In this document: positions 36,057 to 46,296 of the stretch, one piece after another | Position numbering within the stretch: position 1 is the first letter of the stretch | Layout of the letters: every line of letters begins with the position of its first letter | DNA from: Brevibacillus thermoruber 423 | GTDB taxonomy: Bacteria; Bacillota; Bacilli; Brevibacillales; Brevibacillaceae | Reading direction: 5' to 3' | Length of the DNA: 64,000 nt | Assembly: GCF_000454065.1 (NCBI RefSeq) | Contig: NZ_KE695654.1 | Coordinates: 124,836 to 188,835, forward strand | Notes under the pieces: model-generated | Databases searched by the model: none | Seen by the model: the letters and a program-made list of their open reading frames with translations, nothing else | Told to the model about the DNA's origin: nothing | Translations under genes and position numbers: made by a program

Positions 36057-37226
36057 TCAACGCACGCCCAGGATGATTTCCATGGTGAGCTGATCCAGCT
36101 TCTCGTAGGCCAGTCCTTTTTTGCCAATCCCGTCGCGGTCGAACTGAGCGGCTTTCAAGGCCTGGTGTTTGGCGGGCGAATACGTGAAGTCGAATCCGGG
36201 AACGCCTGCGTCATGATGTTTCAATTCCTGCAGCAGTCCCTGGATCTCCGGATCGCTGTTGAACCGCTTCACTTTCTCCTTCAGGATCAGGTACGTCCGC
36301 ATGCAGCCCTTGGCAAATTCGCGCACGCCTTCCAGATCCTCAGTGCGATAGGCATGGGCGTCAAAATGCAGGGGCCCCTGATAGTTGTAATCTTCCAGCA
36401 GTTTGACGAGGAAGAAGCTGTTCTTCACGTCTTCCGAGCCGAATCGCAGGTCTTGGTCAAAACGGCCCGACTTCTGGTCATTCAGGTCGATATGGAACAG
36501 CTTGCCGCATTCGAGCGCCTGCGCCACCGCGTGGTAGAAATTGAGGCCGGCCATTCTCTCATGGGCCACCTCCGGATTTACCCCGACCATGTCCGGATGG
36601 TCCAGCGTGGCGATAAATCCCAGCATGGCGCCCGTCGTCGGCGTGTAAATGTCCCCTCTCGGTTCGTTCGGCTTCGCTTCCAGCGCGAATTTGATGTCGT
36701 ATTTGCGGTCGCGTGCGTACTCACACAGATAGTTGATGCTTTCTCGATACCGCTTCATCGCCTCGACGGCGTCCTTGGACGCATCCACTTCCGTTCCTTC
36801 CCGTCCGCCCCACAGCACGAAAATGGAGGCGCCCAATTCCACGCCCAGATCGATGGCGTCGGTGGTTTTTTGAATCGCGTAGGCCCGTACACGCGGATCG
36901 TTGGAGGTGAACGCCCCGTCCTTGAACACCGGATGCGTAAACAGGTTGACCGTGGCCATCGGCAGTTTCATGCCGGTCTCTTCCAGCGCCCGCTTGAATT
37001 CGTTCACGATCCGGTCTCGTTCCCCAGGCGTTGCGTCAATCGGAACCAGATCGTTGTCGTGCAGACTGACGCCATAGGCGCCGATTTCTGCCAGCATTTT
37101 CACGGCTTCCACTGGCGAATACCCGGTCCGGACGGCATCGCCGAAGGGGTCCCGCCCCGGGTTGGCAACCGTCCAAAGGCCAAAGGTAAAACGGTCTTCA
37201 GGTGTCGGTTGGTATGCGTTTGTCAT
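36057..37226 (-). CDS. xylA: Xylose isomerase (short, class I type)
   Basis: ATG 37226 with AGGAGG 7 bases upstream gives 389 residues, the length of the class I enzymes of Streptomyces and Thermus rather than the roughly 440 residues of the usual Bacillus class II enzyme. Motifs include [94 protein letters not shown] and [19 protein letters not shown], which carry the catalytic His and metal ligands. It converts D-xylose to D-xylulose. It is the last gene of the xyl operon. Confidence 0.95.
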   Translation of the reverse strand: MTNAYQPTPEDRFTFGLWTVANPGRDPFGDAVRTGYSPVEAVKMLAEIGAYGVSLHDNDLVPIDATPGERDRIVNEFKRALEETGMKLPMATVNLFTHPVFKDGAFTSNDPRVRAYAIQKTTDAIDLGVELGASIFVLWGGREGTEVDASKDAVEAMKRYRESINYLCEYARDRKYDIKFALEAKPNEPRGDIYTPTTGAMLGFIATLDHPDMVGVNPEVAHERMAGLNFYHAVAQALECGKLFHIDLNDQKSGRFDQDLRFGSEDVKNSFFLVKLLEDYNYQGPLHFDAHAYRTEDLEGVREFAKGCMRTYLILKEKVKRFNSDPEIQGLLQELKHHDAGVPGFDFTYSPAKHQALKAAQFDRDGIGKKGLAYEKLDQLTMEIILGVR

Positions 37227-37260
37227 GCTAACTCCTCCTGTGGTCCAAATAATATGGAAA

Positions 37261-38361
37261 CTACAATTGCAAAATGGCCGGGCGGGCATAGATGCGCTCC
37301 TGCACGCGGCACTCGATCATCGGCCAATGGCCGCCTCCCCTGGTGAGGATGGTGGGGCCGGTTTCTTCCGCCAGGATCGTATCTTCGGATTTGCTCCCGG
37401 TTATCGACGGATTCCAGGCCAGCGCCTGACCGTCCTGAATCAATCCGGGGGTGTCAGGGGTAACGAGAACGTCGCGATTGGCGTATCCAAGCGGTCCCCC
37501 TTGATGATGAAGCCGCCACTCATTCCCGTATCCGGCTTCCGCGTAGGCTTCCATGCCCCGCCGCAGCACGTCCCGATAGGGGGTGCCGATCCGGCTGGCA
37601 TCCATCATCACGCTGTCGATCTGCGCCACCCGTTCATGCAGGGCGATCAGGGAATCAGGCGCCGGTCCCAGATGCACGATGCGGGTCAGCGCGACGATCA
37701 ACCCGTACCTTCTCGCACAGGAAATGACCATGCTGTGCCGCTGCAGCGGCTTATCTGTCGGGATCGGATGGCGAAAGCGGGCGATCCGCTCATCGTGGGC
37801 GACCAGGGTGACGGTTGGATCGAGGCCGTGTTTCATCAGCGCGGCATTCAGGCCAGCCGCGACTTCCCGCTCGGTAACCCCTGGTTTCAACCCGAAGCAG
37901 ATCTCTTCGGTGATCCTGGCGGCCGCCGCTCCCAGTTCCTTGATTCTCTCCACTTCCAGCGCTGTCAGCGTGAAGCGCAGCGCAGCCAGCTCATGCGGCA
38001 TGTAGCGGCAGCCCGCTATGGGCACATCCGAAGCGATCCGCCCCGGTTCGGCCGCACGGGACAGCACATCGACCAACTGCTCATGCCAGGGATACTCCAT
38101 CCACGCCGCGTCAACCCCGACCAATTCTTCGGCCCGAAGCCTCGGCGCTTCGATGTTGTTGGTCACGACGATGTAATCGGACGGCGTGACCAGAACACCC
38201 GCCTCCCCCTGCTCCGAGCTGCTCGGTACATGGTTGTCTCCGCCGCTGGTGATCCAGGCAAAGGAAGCGCGGCTCATGAAAAAAGCGCCTGCCAGTTCCT
38301 TTTCCTGCAAAAAGCGGCGAACCCGCTGAAGTTTGCAGTCGATGTCTTCCTGCCGCCTCAT
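37261..38361 (-). CDS. M24-fold (aminopeptidase P/creatinase-like) protein with most metal ligands lost
   Basis: The 366-residue protein has the creatinase-like N-terminal domain and pita-bread C-terminal domain ([31 protein letters not shown]). In the metal region the two Asp ligands are replaced ([16 protein letters not shown] where D-x11-D-x-TR is expected) and the first Glu ligand is replaced (AWNPSITG). HHQGGPLGY and [11 protein letters not shown] keep the His and last Glu. It is probably not a metallopeptidase. It starts inside the xylB stop and lies 34 bases before xylA, so it belongs to the xyl operon. Its role is unknown. Confidence 0.82.
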   Translation of the reverse strand: MRRQEDIDCKLQRVRRFLQEKELAGAFFMSRASFAWITSGGDNHVPSSSEQGEAGVLVTPSDYIVVTNNIEAPRLRAEELVGVDAAWMEYPWHEQLVDVLSRAAEPGRIASDVPIAGCRYMPHELAALRFTLTALEVERIKELGAAAARITEEICFGLKPGVTEREVAAGLNAALMKHGLDPTVTLVAHDERIARFRHPIPTDKPLQRHSMVISCARRYGLIVALTRIVHLGPAPDSLIALHERVAQIDSVMMDASRIGTPYRDVLRRGMEAYAEAGYGNEWRLHHQGGPLGYANRDVLVTPDTPGLIQDGQALAWNPSITGSKSEDTILAEETGPTILTRGGGHWPMIECRVQERIYARPAILQL

Positions 38362-39902
38362 CCCTGCTCCCCCTCTTCCACCAGCTTGTGCAGGAGGTGC
38401 ATGCTCTCCCGCAGATCGCCGTACAGCCGGCGGTACACGGCGTAGTACTTTTGATAGACCGGCACATGGGCGGCAACGGGCAGCAGCCGATCCGCGGTGC
38501 GAACGGCCGCCTCGCAGGCTTCCTCCACGCTGCCGTACACACCGATGCCCACGCCGGCCAACAGCGCCGCTCCGAATGCCGGCCCCTCGTTCGCTTCCAC
38601 CGTGTCCACCTCACGATTGAAGATATCGGCCATGATTTGCCGCCACACGCGGCTGCGGGCCCCTCCGCCCGACGCCCGGACATGCGAGATGTCCATGTCG
38701 AGCGCCTTCATCAGTTCGATGCTGTCCAACAAGCTGTACGCCACGCCTTCCATCACCGCGCGAATGAAGTGATTTTTTGCGTGGCGTGCGGTGATACCCA
38801 CAAAGGCGCCCTTTGCGAACGGGTCCAGGTGCGGCGTGCGTTCACCCATCAGGTAAGGGAGAAACAGCAGCCCCTCGCTCCCTACCGGCGCATGTTCCGC
38901 CTCTTCCGAAAACAATTCGTACGGATCTTTTTGCAAAAACGACGCAGCGCTTCGTTCCACATCGCCAAATTGATTGCGGAACCACTGAAGCGAGCCGCCC
39001 GCCGCCTGCGTCACGCCCATCACATGCCACTTTCCCGGAACAGCGTGGCAAAAGCTGTGCAGGCGACCTTTCGGATCGGTGACGATCTTGTCGGTGCAGG
39101 CAAAAACCACGCCGGAGGTGCCAATCGTGCCAGAGACGATGCCCGGCCTGACAATGCCGTTGCCGACAGCGCCCGCCGCCTGGTCGCCGCCCCCGCCCGC
39201 AACCGGCGTTCCCCCGGCCAATCCCGTCTCCTGCGCCGCACCGGCGGAGACGCGGCCCGATATTTCATGCGACTCGTACACGGCGGGCAGCCACTCGGGG
39301 CGAATGTCCAGATGCCGCAGCATGTCCCGGGACCATTGGCGGTGGGCCACATCCAGCAGCAGGGTCCCCGAAGCATCCGACACTTCCGTCGCCCATTCGC
39401 CGGTCAGTTTGTAGCGGATGTAATCTTTCGGCAGCAGGACCTTGGCGATGTTTTCATAGACCTGCGGTTCATGCTCCCGCACCCAGAGCAGTTTGGTCGC
39501 GGTGAAGTTGGGCAGCGGCGGATTGGCCGTCATCCGGATGATGGCGTCCCGCCCGATCTTCTCCTCCATCCACTCCACTTCCGCCTGCGTGCGCTGATCG
39601 CACCAGATGATGGCGGGGCGCAGCACGTTCCCACTCCGGTCGAGCAGCACAAGCCCGTGCATCTGACCGGAAAGCCCAATCCCCGCAATATCCGCCGGCC
39701 GGATCCCGGCCTTCCTGATGATGTCCTGAATGGTATGCTTCACCGCCCGCCACCAGTCTTCGGGATGCTGCTCGGCCCATCCCGGCTTTGGCTGCAGGAG
39801 CGGATAATCGGCACTCGCCGCCGCTTGCAGTGATCCATCCATCCGAAACAAGCAGGTTTTCACGCCGGAGGTTCCGACATCAATGCCCAACAAGAATCCC
39901 AT
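38358..39902 (-). CDS. xylB: Xylulokinase
   Basis: The 514-residue FGGY kinase has the ATP phosphate-1 motif in LLGIDVGTSGVKTCLF, GLSGQMHGLVLLD with the conserved Gln and Met, WCDQRTQAEV, LLPKDYIRYKLTGEWATEVSDASGTLLLD, GGGGDQAAGAVGNG, and GGGARSRVWRQIMADIF. It phosphorylates D-xylulose to xylulose 5-phosphate. It overlaps the M24-like gene by 4 bases and is 26 bases from the upstream oxidoreductase gene. Confidence 0.94.
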   Translation of the reverse strand: MGFLLGIDVGTSGVKTCLFRMDGSLQAAASADYPLLQPKPGWAEQHPEDWWRAVKHTIQDIIRKAGIRPADIAGIGLSGQMHGLVLLDRSGNVLRPAIIWCDQRTQAEVEWMEEKIGRDAIIRMTANPPLPNFTATKLLWVREHEPQVYENIAKVLLPKDYIRYKLTGEWATEVSDASGTLLLDVAHRQWSRDMLRHLDIRPEWLPAVYESHEISGRVSAGAAQETGLAGGTPVAGGGGDQAAGAVGNGIVRPGIVSGTIGTSGVVFACTDKIVTDPKGRLHSFCHAVPGKWHVMGVTQAAGGSLQWFRNQFGDVERSAASFLQKDPYELFSEEAEHAPVGSEGLLFLPYLMGERTPHLDPFAKGAFVGITARHAKNHFIRAVMEGVAYSLLDSIELMKALDMDISHVRASGGGARSRVWRQIMADIFNREVDTVEANEGPAFGAALLAGVGIGVYGSVEEACEAAVRTADRLLPVAAHVPVYQKYYAVYRRLYGDLRESMHLLHKLVEEGEQG

Positions 39903-39928
39903 CTGTGCTGCCTCCTTTCACGCTTCGG

Positions 39929-40921
39929 TCACAAGGCGACGATTTCTCCTGTCCGCAGCGATTCATAGCAGGCGTCGATCACCCGCATGTTGTTGATCAT
40001 TTGCTCGTGAGAATACCCGGCGGCCTTGCCGTACACGATCATTTCGTTCATCTCGGCCACTTCGAGGACGTACTGATCGGCGATGATTTTCTCCTCGCGC
40101 ACGCGGCCATCGTCCGTCGTCACGATCACAAGCCCTTCGCCGCCTTGAAGATCAGGCCGGTACGCACGCGGAACGCGTATCGTCCCCTTCGTTCCCACCA
40201 CTTCGTATTGATTGTGGAAAACGGTCTCGAAACCGCAGTCAAACACGACGCGCACGCCGCTGTTCATCCGGAGCAGGGCGGCAACCAGCGTGTCCACCTG
40301 CCGCCGTTCGTGCATGCGGCCCTGCGCAAAGACCGATACCGGCTCCTCCCCCAACATGTGGCGTGCGGAATGGATGCAGTAGCAGCCGACGTCATACAGG
40401 CTGCCGCCGCCCAGCGCCGGGTCCATGCGGATATCCCCTTCCACATCTTCGAGCAGGAAGTGGAGCGAAGCGCGAAACAGGACCACCTCGCCGATTTCCC
40501 CGGACTGCATGATTTCTTTTACCCGCTGATGCTGCGGGTGGTGGCGGTACATGAAGCCTTCCATGAAGATCACGTCGTGTTCGCGGCAGGCCTCCAGAAT
40601 CTCCCGCGTTTCTGCGCTGGTCAGCGCCGACGGTTTTTCGCACAGCACATGTTTTCCGTGCCGGGCCGCCTTGATGGCCCATTCCTTGTGCAGCCCGTTT
40701 GGCAGCGGAATGTAGACCGCTTCCACCGCCGGATCGCCCAGCAGCGCTTCATAGTCGTCGTAGGCGGCGGGAATCCCGAAGCGGTCAGCCACGTCCCGCG
40801 CCTTTCCGCTTTTGCTCGCGATCGCGACAACTTCGCTGTGCCCCTCCCGCTGCAAAGCCGGGATCAGTTGTTCCCGGGCAATCCGCGCCGTCCCCAGAAT
40901 CCCCCATTTCACGGTGCGCAT
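39929..40921 (-). CDS. Gfo/Idh/MocA family oxidoreductase
   Basis: The 330-residue protein starts with the Rossmann motif [18 protein letters not shown] and has the EKP motif ([13 protein letters not shown]) and the substrate-domain segments [16 protein letters not shown] and [21 protein letters not shown]. It uses NAD(P)(H). Members near xylose genes act on sugars or on xylose directly (D-xylose 1-dehydrogenase type), but the substrate here is inferred from position. It lies between xylH and xylB in the operon. Confidence 0.88.
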   Translation of the reverse strand: MRTVKWGILGTARIAREQLIPALQREGHSEVVAIASKSGKARDVADRFGIPAAYDDYEALLGDPAVEAVYIPLPNGLHKEWAIKAARHGKHVLCEKPSALTSAETREILEACREHDVIFMEGFMYRHHPQHQRVKEIMQSGEIGEVVLFRASLHFLLEDVEGDIRMDPALGGGSLYDVGCYCIHSARHMLGEEPVSVFAQGRMHERRQVDTLVAALLRMNSGVRVVFDCGFETVFHNQYEVVGTKGTIRVPRAYRPDLQGGEGLVIVTTDDGRVREEKIIADQYVLEVAEMNEMIVYGKAAGYSHEQMINNMRVIDACYESLRTGEIVAL

Positions 40922-40960
40922 GTTTTCTCCATCCTTTTCGCAAAAAGTTTGCCAGGCTGC

Positions 40961-42106
40961 TTACGATTTGTTCTTGGTGGCGATGTCCAGCCATACCGCG
41001 AAGACCAGAATCGAACCCTTGACGATGTACTGCCAGAAGGGCTGCACGTTCATCATGCTCATGCCGTTGTCAAGGCTGACCATGACCAGCGCCCCGATGA
41101 TCGAGCCGACAATGCTGCCCGTTCCGCCGGCCAGGCTGGTTCCGCCGATCACGCACGCCGCGATGGCGTCCAGCTCAAAACTTTGACCGGCGCCCACCGT
41201 TGCCGCATTGAGCCGGCCCGTCAACACGACACCCGCCACGCCGGCCAACGCCCCCATCATCACGAAAACCGAAAGCATGTGCGCCTTGATGTTGATGCCG
41301 GAAAAGCGGGCCGCCTCCGGATTGCCGCCGATGGCGTAGAGATAGCGGCCAAATCCCGTTTTCGTCGAAATGAACAGGAACACCAGACCCAACACCAGCA
41401 CGATCAGCATGGGGATCGGAATGCCGTAATAGCGGTTCATCATATAGGTGAAGCCCATGAGGATGACCGCATAGGCGAACGCTTTGCCGTAATCGCTCGC
41501 CGCGCTGTTCAGGGGAAGCTGAAGCCGGGCGCGTTTTTGGCGCCTGCGCGCCGTTCCGTAAAAAATGGCCGCACACATGATCGCCGCCAGCACATACCCC
41601 CACACATAAGGCAGATAGCTTTGGCCAATCTGCACAAAACTCTCGTGCAAAGGGGCCACGGTTTCCCCTTTGCTGACACCAAGCAGCACCCCGCGCCACA
41701 CCATCATCCCGCCCAACGTGACGATGAAGGCGGGCACGGCCTTGTAGGCGACCAGCCACCCCTGCAGGAGCCCGATGGCGGCTCCGGCCAGGATCGCGAC
41801 CAGCACCGCCGGAACCGTTCCCCAGTCGTACCACACCTGGAGAATCGCCGCGATCCCGCCGGTCAGCCCGACAATCGATCCAACCGACAGGTCAATCTGC
41901 GCCGCCACGATGACAAGCGTCATGCCGATCGCCAGAATGGAAATCACGGACATCTGCCGGAACAGGTTGGACAGATTGCGCGAGGTCAGAAATCCGCCGT
42001 CCGTCAGCACCGTGAACAGGACTGCGATGAAGATCAGCGCGATGACCAGCGTGTATGCGCGAATGTCAAATCGAAAGGACAGCTTCTGTTTTTCCACTTG
42101 CCCCAC
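40961..42106 (-). CDS. xylH: Xylose ABC transporter permease
   Basis: The 381-residue protein is a BPD_transp_2 family sugar permease with about ten membrane helices. Family segments are [60 protein letters not shown], and [29 protein letters not shown]. It forms the channel of the XylFGH importer. It overlaps xylG by 41 bases. The start (GTG 42106 or GTG 42097) is ambiguous. Confidence 0.93.
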   Translation of the reverse strand: MGQVEKQKLSFRFDIRAYTLVIALIFIAVLFTVLTDGGFLTSRNLSNLFRQMSVISILAIGMTLVIVAAQIDLSVGSIVGLTGGIAAILQVWYDWGTVPAVLVAILAGAAIGLLQGWLVAYKAVPAFIVTLGGMMVWRGVLLGVSKGETVAPLHESFVQIGQSYLPYVWGYVLAAIMCAAIFYGTARRRQKRARLQLPLNSAASDYGKAFAYAVILMGFTYMMNRYYGIPIPMLIVLVLGLVFLFISTKTGFGRYLYAIGGNPEAARFSGINIKAHMLSVFVMMGALAGVAGVVLTGRLNAATVGAGQSFELDAIAACVIGGTSLAGGTGSIVGSIIGALVMVSLDNGMSMMNVQPFWQYIVKGSILVFAVWLDIATKNKS

Positions 42107-43607
42107 CCCCGGTTGCGTACATCATGACCTTTTCCTGCGTTGCGTCCTCGTGCGTCAATTCGCCGACGATCCTCCCTTCCGCCATGACCAGAATGCGATC
42201 CGACATGCCCAGCACTTCGGGCAGTTCGGACGAAATCATGACGACGGCCATTCCCTGCCGAACCAATTCGTTGATCAGTTTGTAAATTTCGTATTTTGCG
42301 CCCACATCGATGCCGCGTGTCGGCTCATCGAGAATCAGGATTTTCGGCTCGTTCATCAGCCACTTGCTGAGAACCACCTTTTGCTGGTTTCCCCCGCTCA
42401 AGTTGTTCACGGTTGCTTCCAGGCCGGGCGTTTTAACCTTCAATTTTTCGATGAAACGGTTGACCGTGCTCACCTCTGCCGCTTCATCGATGACGCCGTT
42501 CCTGATCAATTTGTCCAGCGCCGCCAGCGTCGCGTTTTTCCGGACGCTCATGTCCAGAACCAGCCCGTATTTTTTCCGGTCTTCCGAGACGTACGCGATC
42601 CCGCTTTCGATGGCATCCCTCGGGTTTTTGATGGTTACCGGCCTTCCGTCGATCCGGATTTCGCCCTGCTTCTTCCCCTCGTACGCGCCGAAAATGCTGG
42701 TAAACAGCTCTGTCCGACCAGCCCCCATCAAGCCTGCGATGCCCAGAATCTCTCCCTGGTGGAGCGAGAAAGACACGTCCCGGACGACCTGTTTGTTCTG
42801 GTACGGACTGTAGACGGAGAAGTTTTTTACCTCCAGCACTTTTTCGCCCCGCTGCTTTGGCTCGTACGGGAAGAGTTCCGTCAACGTCCGTCCCACCATC
42901 AGCGAAATGATTTTCTCTTCCGTCAGCTCTCCGATCGGGTGCGTGGCTACCGTTTTGCCGTCCCGCAAGACCGTGACGGAATCGGCGAGGGACATGACTT
43001 CGTTCAGCTTGTGCGAGATGTAAATGCAGGTGACGCCTCTTTTCCGCAGCTGCCGCAGCATCTCCATCAACAGCGAAACTTCCGCTTCCGTCAGCGCCGC
43101 TGTCGGTTCATCCAGAATGATGATGTCGCTGTTCTTTGACAGCGCCTTTACAATTTCCACGAGCTGCTGCTGGCCAATGCCCAGATTCTTCACTTTTGTT
43201 TCCGGATTGATCTCAAGCCCAACCGATTTCAGCCATTTTCTCGCCTCGAGGTAAAGGGTATCCCAGTCGATCACGCCAAACGTTTTCGGTTCGTTTCCGA
43301 GAAAGATGTTTTCCCCGACCGTCATCTCTTTGACGAGCGCCAGCTCCTGATAAATGATGGCGATGCCCGCCTTCTCCGAATCCTTGATGCTTTTGAAACG
43401 CTGCTTTCGGCCGTTGACGATGATGTCCCCCGTAAACGTGCCGTCGGGGTACACCCCGCTCAACACTTTCATCAAGGTTGACTTGCCTGCGCCATTTTCG
43501 CCGCACAGCGCATGAATTTCCCCCTTTTTTACGGAAAAGGTGACGCGGTCAAGCGCGCGAACGCCGGGAAACTCCTTGGTGATCGATTTCATTTCCAGCG
43601 CATACAT
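42066..43607 (-). CDS. xylG: Xylose ABC transporter ATP-binding protein (duplicated ABC)
   Basis: The 513-residue protein has two ABC domains. The first has Walker A GENGAGKST, the signature LGIGQQQLVEIVKALS and Walker B IIILDEPTAAL. The second is degenerate at Walker A (GLMGAGRTEL), as is normal for sugar importers, and has LSGGNQQKVVLSKWL and ILILDEPTRGIDVGAK. It energises the XylFGH importer. It lies 63 bases after xylF. Confidence 0.95.
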   Translation of the reverse strand: MYALEMKSITKEFPGVRALDRVTFSVKKGEIHALCGENGAGKSTLMKVLSGVYPDGTFTGDIIVNGRKQRFKSIKDSEKAGIAIIYQELALVKEMTVGENIFLGNEPKTFGVIDWDTLYLEARKWLKSVGLEINPETKVKNLGIGQQQLVEIVKALSKNSDIIILDEPTAALTEAEVSLLMEMLRQLRKRGVTCIYISHKLNEVMSLADSVTVLRDGKTVATHPIGELTEEKIISLMVGRTLTELFPYEPKQRGEKVLEVKNFSVYSPYQNKQVVRDVSFSLHQGEILGIAGLMGAGRTELFTSIFGAYEGKKQGEIRIDGRPVTIKNPRDAIESGIAYVSEDRKKYGLVLDMSVRKNATLAALDKLIRNGVIDEAAEVSTVNRFIEKLKVKTPGLEATVNNLSGGNQQKVVLSKWLMNEPKILILDEPTRGIDVGAKYEIYKLINELVRQGMAVVMISSELPEVLGMSDRILVMAEGRIVGELTHEDATQEKVMMYATGGGASGKTEAVLSI

Positions 43608-43670
43608 GCTATCACCCCCGAAGATGGTTGGGAGCAGGGGGAAGGCAGGCTCCCCCCGCTGATGACCTGG

Positions 43671-44777
43671 CTACCGTTTCGGACGCTGGTCTTCCGGAAC
43701 GTTTTTATACACGTCTTCAAACGAATGGAACCCGTCCTTGATGATCGTCTCCATCACGTTGTTCTTGTCGACCTGGATGGGATCGAGCAGAATCGTCGGC
43801 ACGTCCACTTTGCCGTTGTTCATCGTGGTCGTCGCTTCAATCTTTTCGCCTTTGGCCAATTTGACGGCCACTTCCGCCGACTTGGTGGCGATCGCCTTGA
43901 TCGGCTTGTAGACGGTCATCGCTTGCTTGCCTTCCACGATCCGCTGGACGGCGGCAAGGTCGGCATCCTGGCCGGAAACGGCAACCTTGCCGGCCAATCC
44001 CTGCGCCGCCAGGGCCTGAATGGCGCCGCCCGCCGTGTTGTCATTGGACGCGACGATGGCATCGATGTTGTTGTGGGTCGACGTGAGAGCGTTTTCGATA
44101 ATCTGCAGCGCGGCGTCCGCCTGCCAGTCTTTTGCCCACTGGTCGCCGACGATTTTGATGTCTCCCTTGTCCACCAACGGCTGGATGATGTTCATCTGCC
44201 CTTTGCGGAAAAGCTTCGCGTTGTTGTCGGTGGGCGAACCGCCCAGCAGGAAGTAGTTCCCTTTGGGGACCAGCTTGGTCAGGGATTCGGCCTGCATCTC
44301 GCCAACGCGCACGTTGTCGAAGGTGACATAGGCGGACACGTCGGAATTGGTGATGAGACGGTCATAGGCCAATACCGGAACGTTTTCCTTTCGGGCCGCG
44401 TCCACTGCCGCTGCCATCGCTTCGGAGTTGTGCGGAATGATGACGATCACGTCGACGCCTTTGGACAGCATGTTTTCCACCTGGGCCAACTGTGTGGCGT
44501 CATCGCCGTTGGCCGACTGCACGTCCACTTCGGCTCCCAGCTCCTTTGCCTTTTCGATGAAAATGTCCCGGTCATGCTGCCATCTTTCCAGCCGCAGGTC
44601 ATCAATGGAAAGACCGATCTTGATGACTTTGCCCGCCGCCGCTTGCTGGCTTTGCGATTCGCCCGGTTTGGCAGCGCTTTCAGTTTGCGGCCGCGCATCC
44701 TGGCCGCAGCCCGCGACGGCAAAGGCCAACAGGAAAAGACTCACTGCACCAGACAACAATCTGCCCCTTTTCTTCAT
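43671..44777 (-). CDS. xylF: Xylose ABC transporter substrate-binding lipoprotein
   Basis: ATG 44777 with AAAGGGGAA 7 bases upstream gives 368 residues. The signal peptide ends in a lipobox (LLAFAVAGC), followed by a flexible Gln/Ser linker. The type 1 periplasmic-binding domain (KIGLSIDDLRLERWQHDRDIFIEKAKELGAEVDVQSANGDDATQLAQVENML) matches XylF, and ASNDNTAGGAIQALAAQGLAGKVAVSGQDAD is its sugar-site region. It is the first gene of the xyl operon, 59 bases downstream of the XylR operator. Confidence 0.95.
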   Translation of the reverse strand: MKKRGRLLSGAVSLFLLAFAVAGCGQDARPQTESAAKPGESQSQQAAAGKVIKIGLSIDDLRLERWQHDRDIFIEKAKELGAEVDVQSANGDDATQLAQVENMLSKGVDVIVIIPHNSEAMAAAVDAARKENVPVLAYDRLITNSDVSAYVTFDNVRVGEMQAESLTKLVPKGNYFLLGGSPTDNNAKLFRKGQMNIIQPLVDKGDIKIVGDQWAKDWQADAALQIIENALTSTHNNIDAIVASNDNTAGGAIQALAAQGLAGKVAVSGQDADLAAVQRIVEGKQAMTVYKPIKAIATKSAEVAVKLAKGEKIEATTTMNNGKVDVPTILLDPIQVDKNNVMETIIKDGFHSFEDVYKNVPEDQRPKR

Positions 44778-44836
44778 GACGATTCCCCTTTTTCCCAATT
44801 TTTCGCGAATGTGTACCCTTATCATATCACCCACCT

Positions 44837-44861
44837 TTACTTTGTTCAACCGACAAACTAA
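44837..44861 (-). promoter_or_regulatory. XylR operator
   Basis: On the minus strand the site reads TTAGTTTGT-CGGTTG-AACAAAGTAA, an imperfect inverted repeat. It closely matches the Bacillus XylR box (TTAGTTTGT with a spacer and ACAAACTAA). It lies between the divergent xylF and xylR genes. Confidence 0.87.
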
Positions 44862-45022
44862 TAAAATTTTCGTGATTGTCTAGCGGTGGCGAATTATCGG
44901 GCGAATCAACGGAATACAAGAGGATTTTTGCTGAAATGTATGTCATTTTCGCACAATCAACGTGATTTTTGGAAAATTTTCATGTATAATTGGTATATCC
45001 GATAAACAAAGTGGTGAGATAC

Positions 45023-46207
45023 ATGCTGCAAACTGGCGACCAATTTCTGGTGAAAAAGATCAACAAATCGATCGTGCTGGAGACGATTAAAAAGAATGGC
45101 CCCATTTCGCGGGCGCAAATTTCGGAAGTAACCGGCCTGAATAAATCAACGGTATCATCGCTTGTCAACGAATTGATTCAGGAGGAGTTTGCGTACGAGA
45201 TCGGTTTGGGGCAGTCCAAGGGCGGGCGCAGACCGCTTATGCTTTTGTTCAACACGACTGCGGGCCATGCCATCGGCGTGGACATCGGCGTCAACTACCT
45301 GCTCGCCGTGCTCACCGATCTGCAGGGGAATATCGTGCAGGAAACGATGCTGACGATTGCGAACCTCTCGTTTGAGAACATTGTTGACCTGCTCAAGCAA
45401 ACGATCCAGGCCCTGATCGATCAAGCGCCGCCCAGCAAATACGGCATTGTCGGGATTGGCATCGCCGTGCCGGGCATCGTCGACGAGCATGGCCAGATTT
45501 TGTTTGCTCCCAATCTGGGATGGGAAAACGTCGATGTGAAGAGCATCATCCAAGGTCACTTTCACCTGCCGGTCACGATCAACAACGAAGCGAAGGCAGG
45601 CGCGATGGGGGAAAAGATATTCGGCGTCGGCAAAGGGATTGCCCACTCCGTCTACGTCAGCCTGGGGATCGGGATCGGTACGGGGATCATCATCAACAAC
45701 GAGCTGTACAAGGGATGCAACGGGTTTGCCGGTGAAATGGGGCACATTCCGATCGAGCCCAACGGCAAAAAGTGCCGCTGCGGCAACCGGGGATGCTGGG
45801 AGCTGTACGCCTCCGAAAACGCTCTGCTCGAACAGGCGAAAGCCCTGGCGATTCCCCCGGCCCCGAACGAACCGGAGATCACGCTCGCCCATCTTGTCAC
45901 GCTGGCCGATGAAGGCCATCACGAGGTGATCAATCTGTTCAACCAGGTGGGCGAATACATCGGCCTCGGCCTCACGACCATCATCAACACGTTCAATCCG
46001 GAACTGATCGTGATCGGCAACAGAATGACCTCTGCGGAAAAGTGGCTGATCAACCCGATCACACGGATCGTGGAAAACCGGTCGCTTGCGTACAGTCGCA
46101 AGCAGCTTCGGATCCAGTTTTCCGGCTTGAACATGCATTCGGCCGTATTTGGCGCCGTTTCCTTTGCGATCGACGACTTCTTTGCCAACACGCGGATTTC
46201 CCTGTAG
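45023..46207 (+). CDS. xylR: Xylose repressor, ROK family
   Basis: ATG 45023 gives 394 residues. The N-terminal winged helix (IKKNGPISRAQISEVTGLNKSTVSSLVNELIQEE) is followed by the ROK sugar-binding domain with GHAIGVDIGVNYL, ITINNEAKAGAMGE-like PVTINNEAKAGAMGE and the zinc motif CRCGNRGCWELYAS. It is divergent from the xyl operon and should bind the TTAGTTTGT-type operator, releasing it with xylose. A weaker half-site (GATAAACAAAG) lies just before its own start. Confidence 0.94.
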   Translation: MLQTGDQFLVKKINKSIVLETIKKNGPISRAQISEVTGLNKSTVSSLVNELIQEEFAYEIGLGQSKGGRRPLMLLFNTTAGHAIGVDIGVNYLLAVLTDLQGNIVQETMLTIANLSFENIVDLLKQTIQALIDQAPPSKYGIVGIGIAVPGIVDEHGQILFAPNLGWENVDVKSIIQGHFHLPVTINNEAKAGAMGEKIFGVGKGIAHSVYVSLGIGIGTGIIINNELYKGCNGFAGEMGHIPIEPNGKKCRCGNRGCWELYASENALLEQAKALAIPPAPNEPEITLAHLVTLADEGHHEVINLFNQVGEYIGLGLTTIINTFNPELIVIGNRMTSAEKWLINPITRIVENRSLAYSRKQLRIQFSGLNMHSAVFGAVSFAIDDFFANTRISL

Positions 46208-46296
46208 CCCGCCTCCTCGAAACGTTTTGTGGCATGCACGCGTCAACGTAAAAAACGTTTCAACTCGACGTTTGACAAAGACGAGGGGGGACCAGG

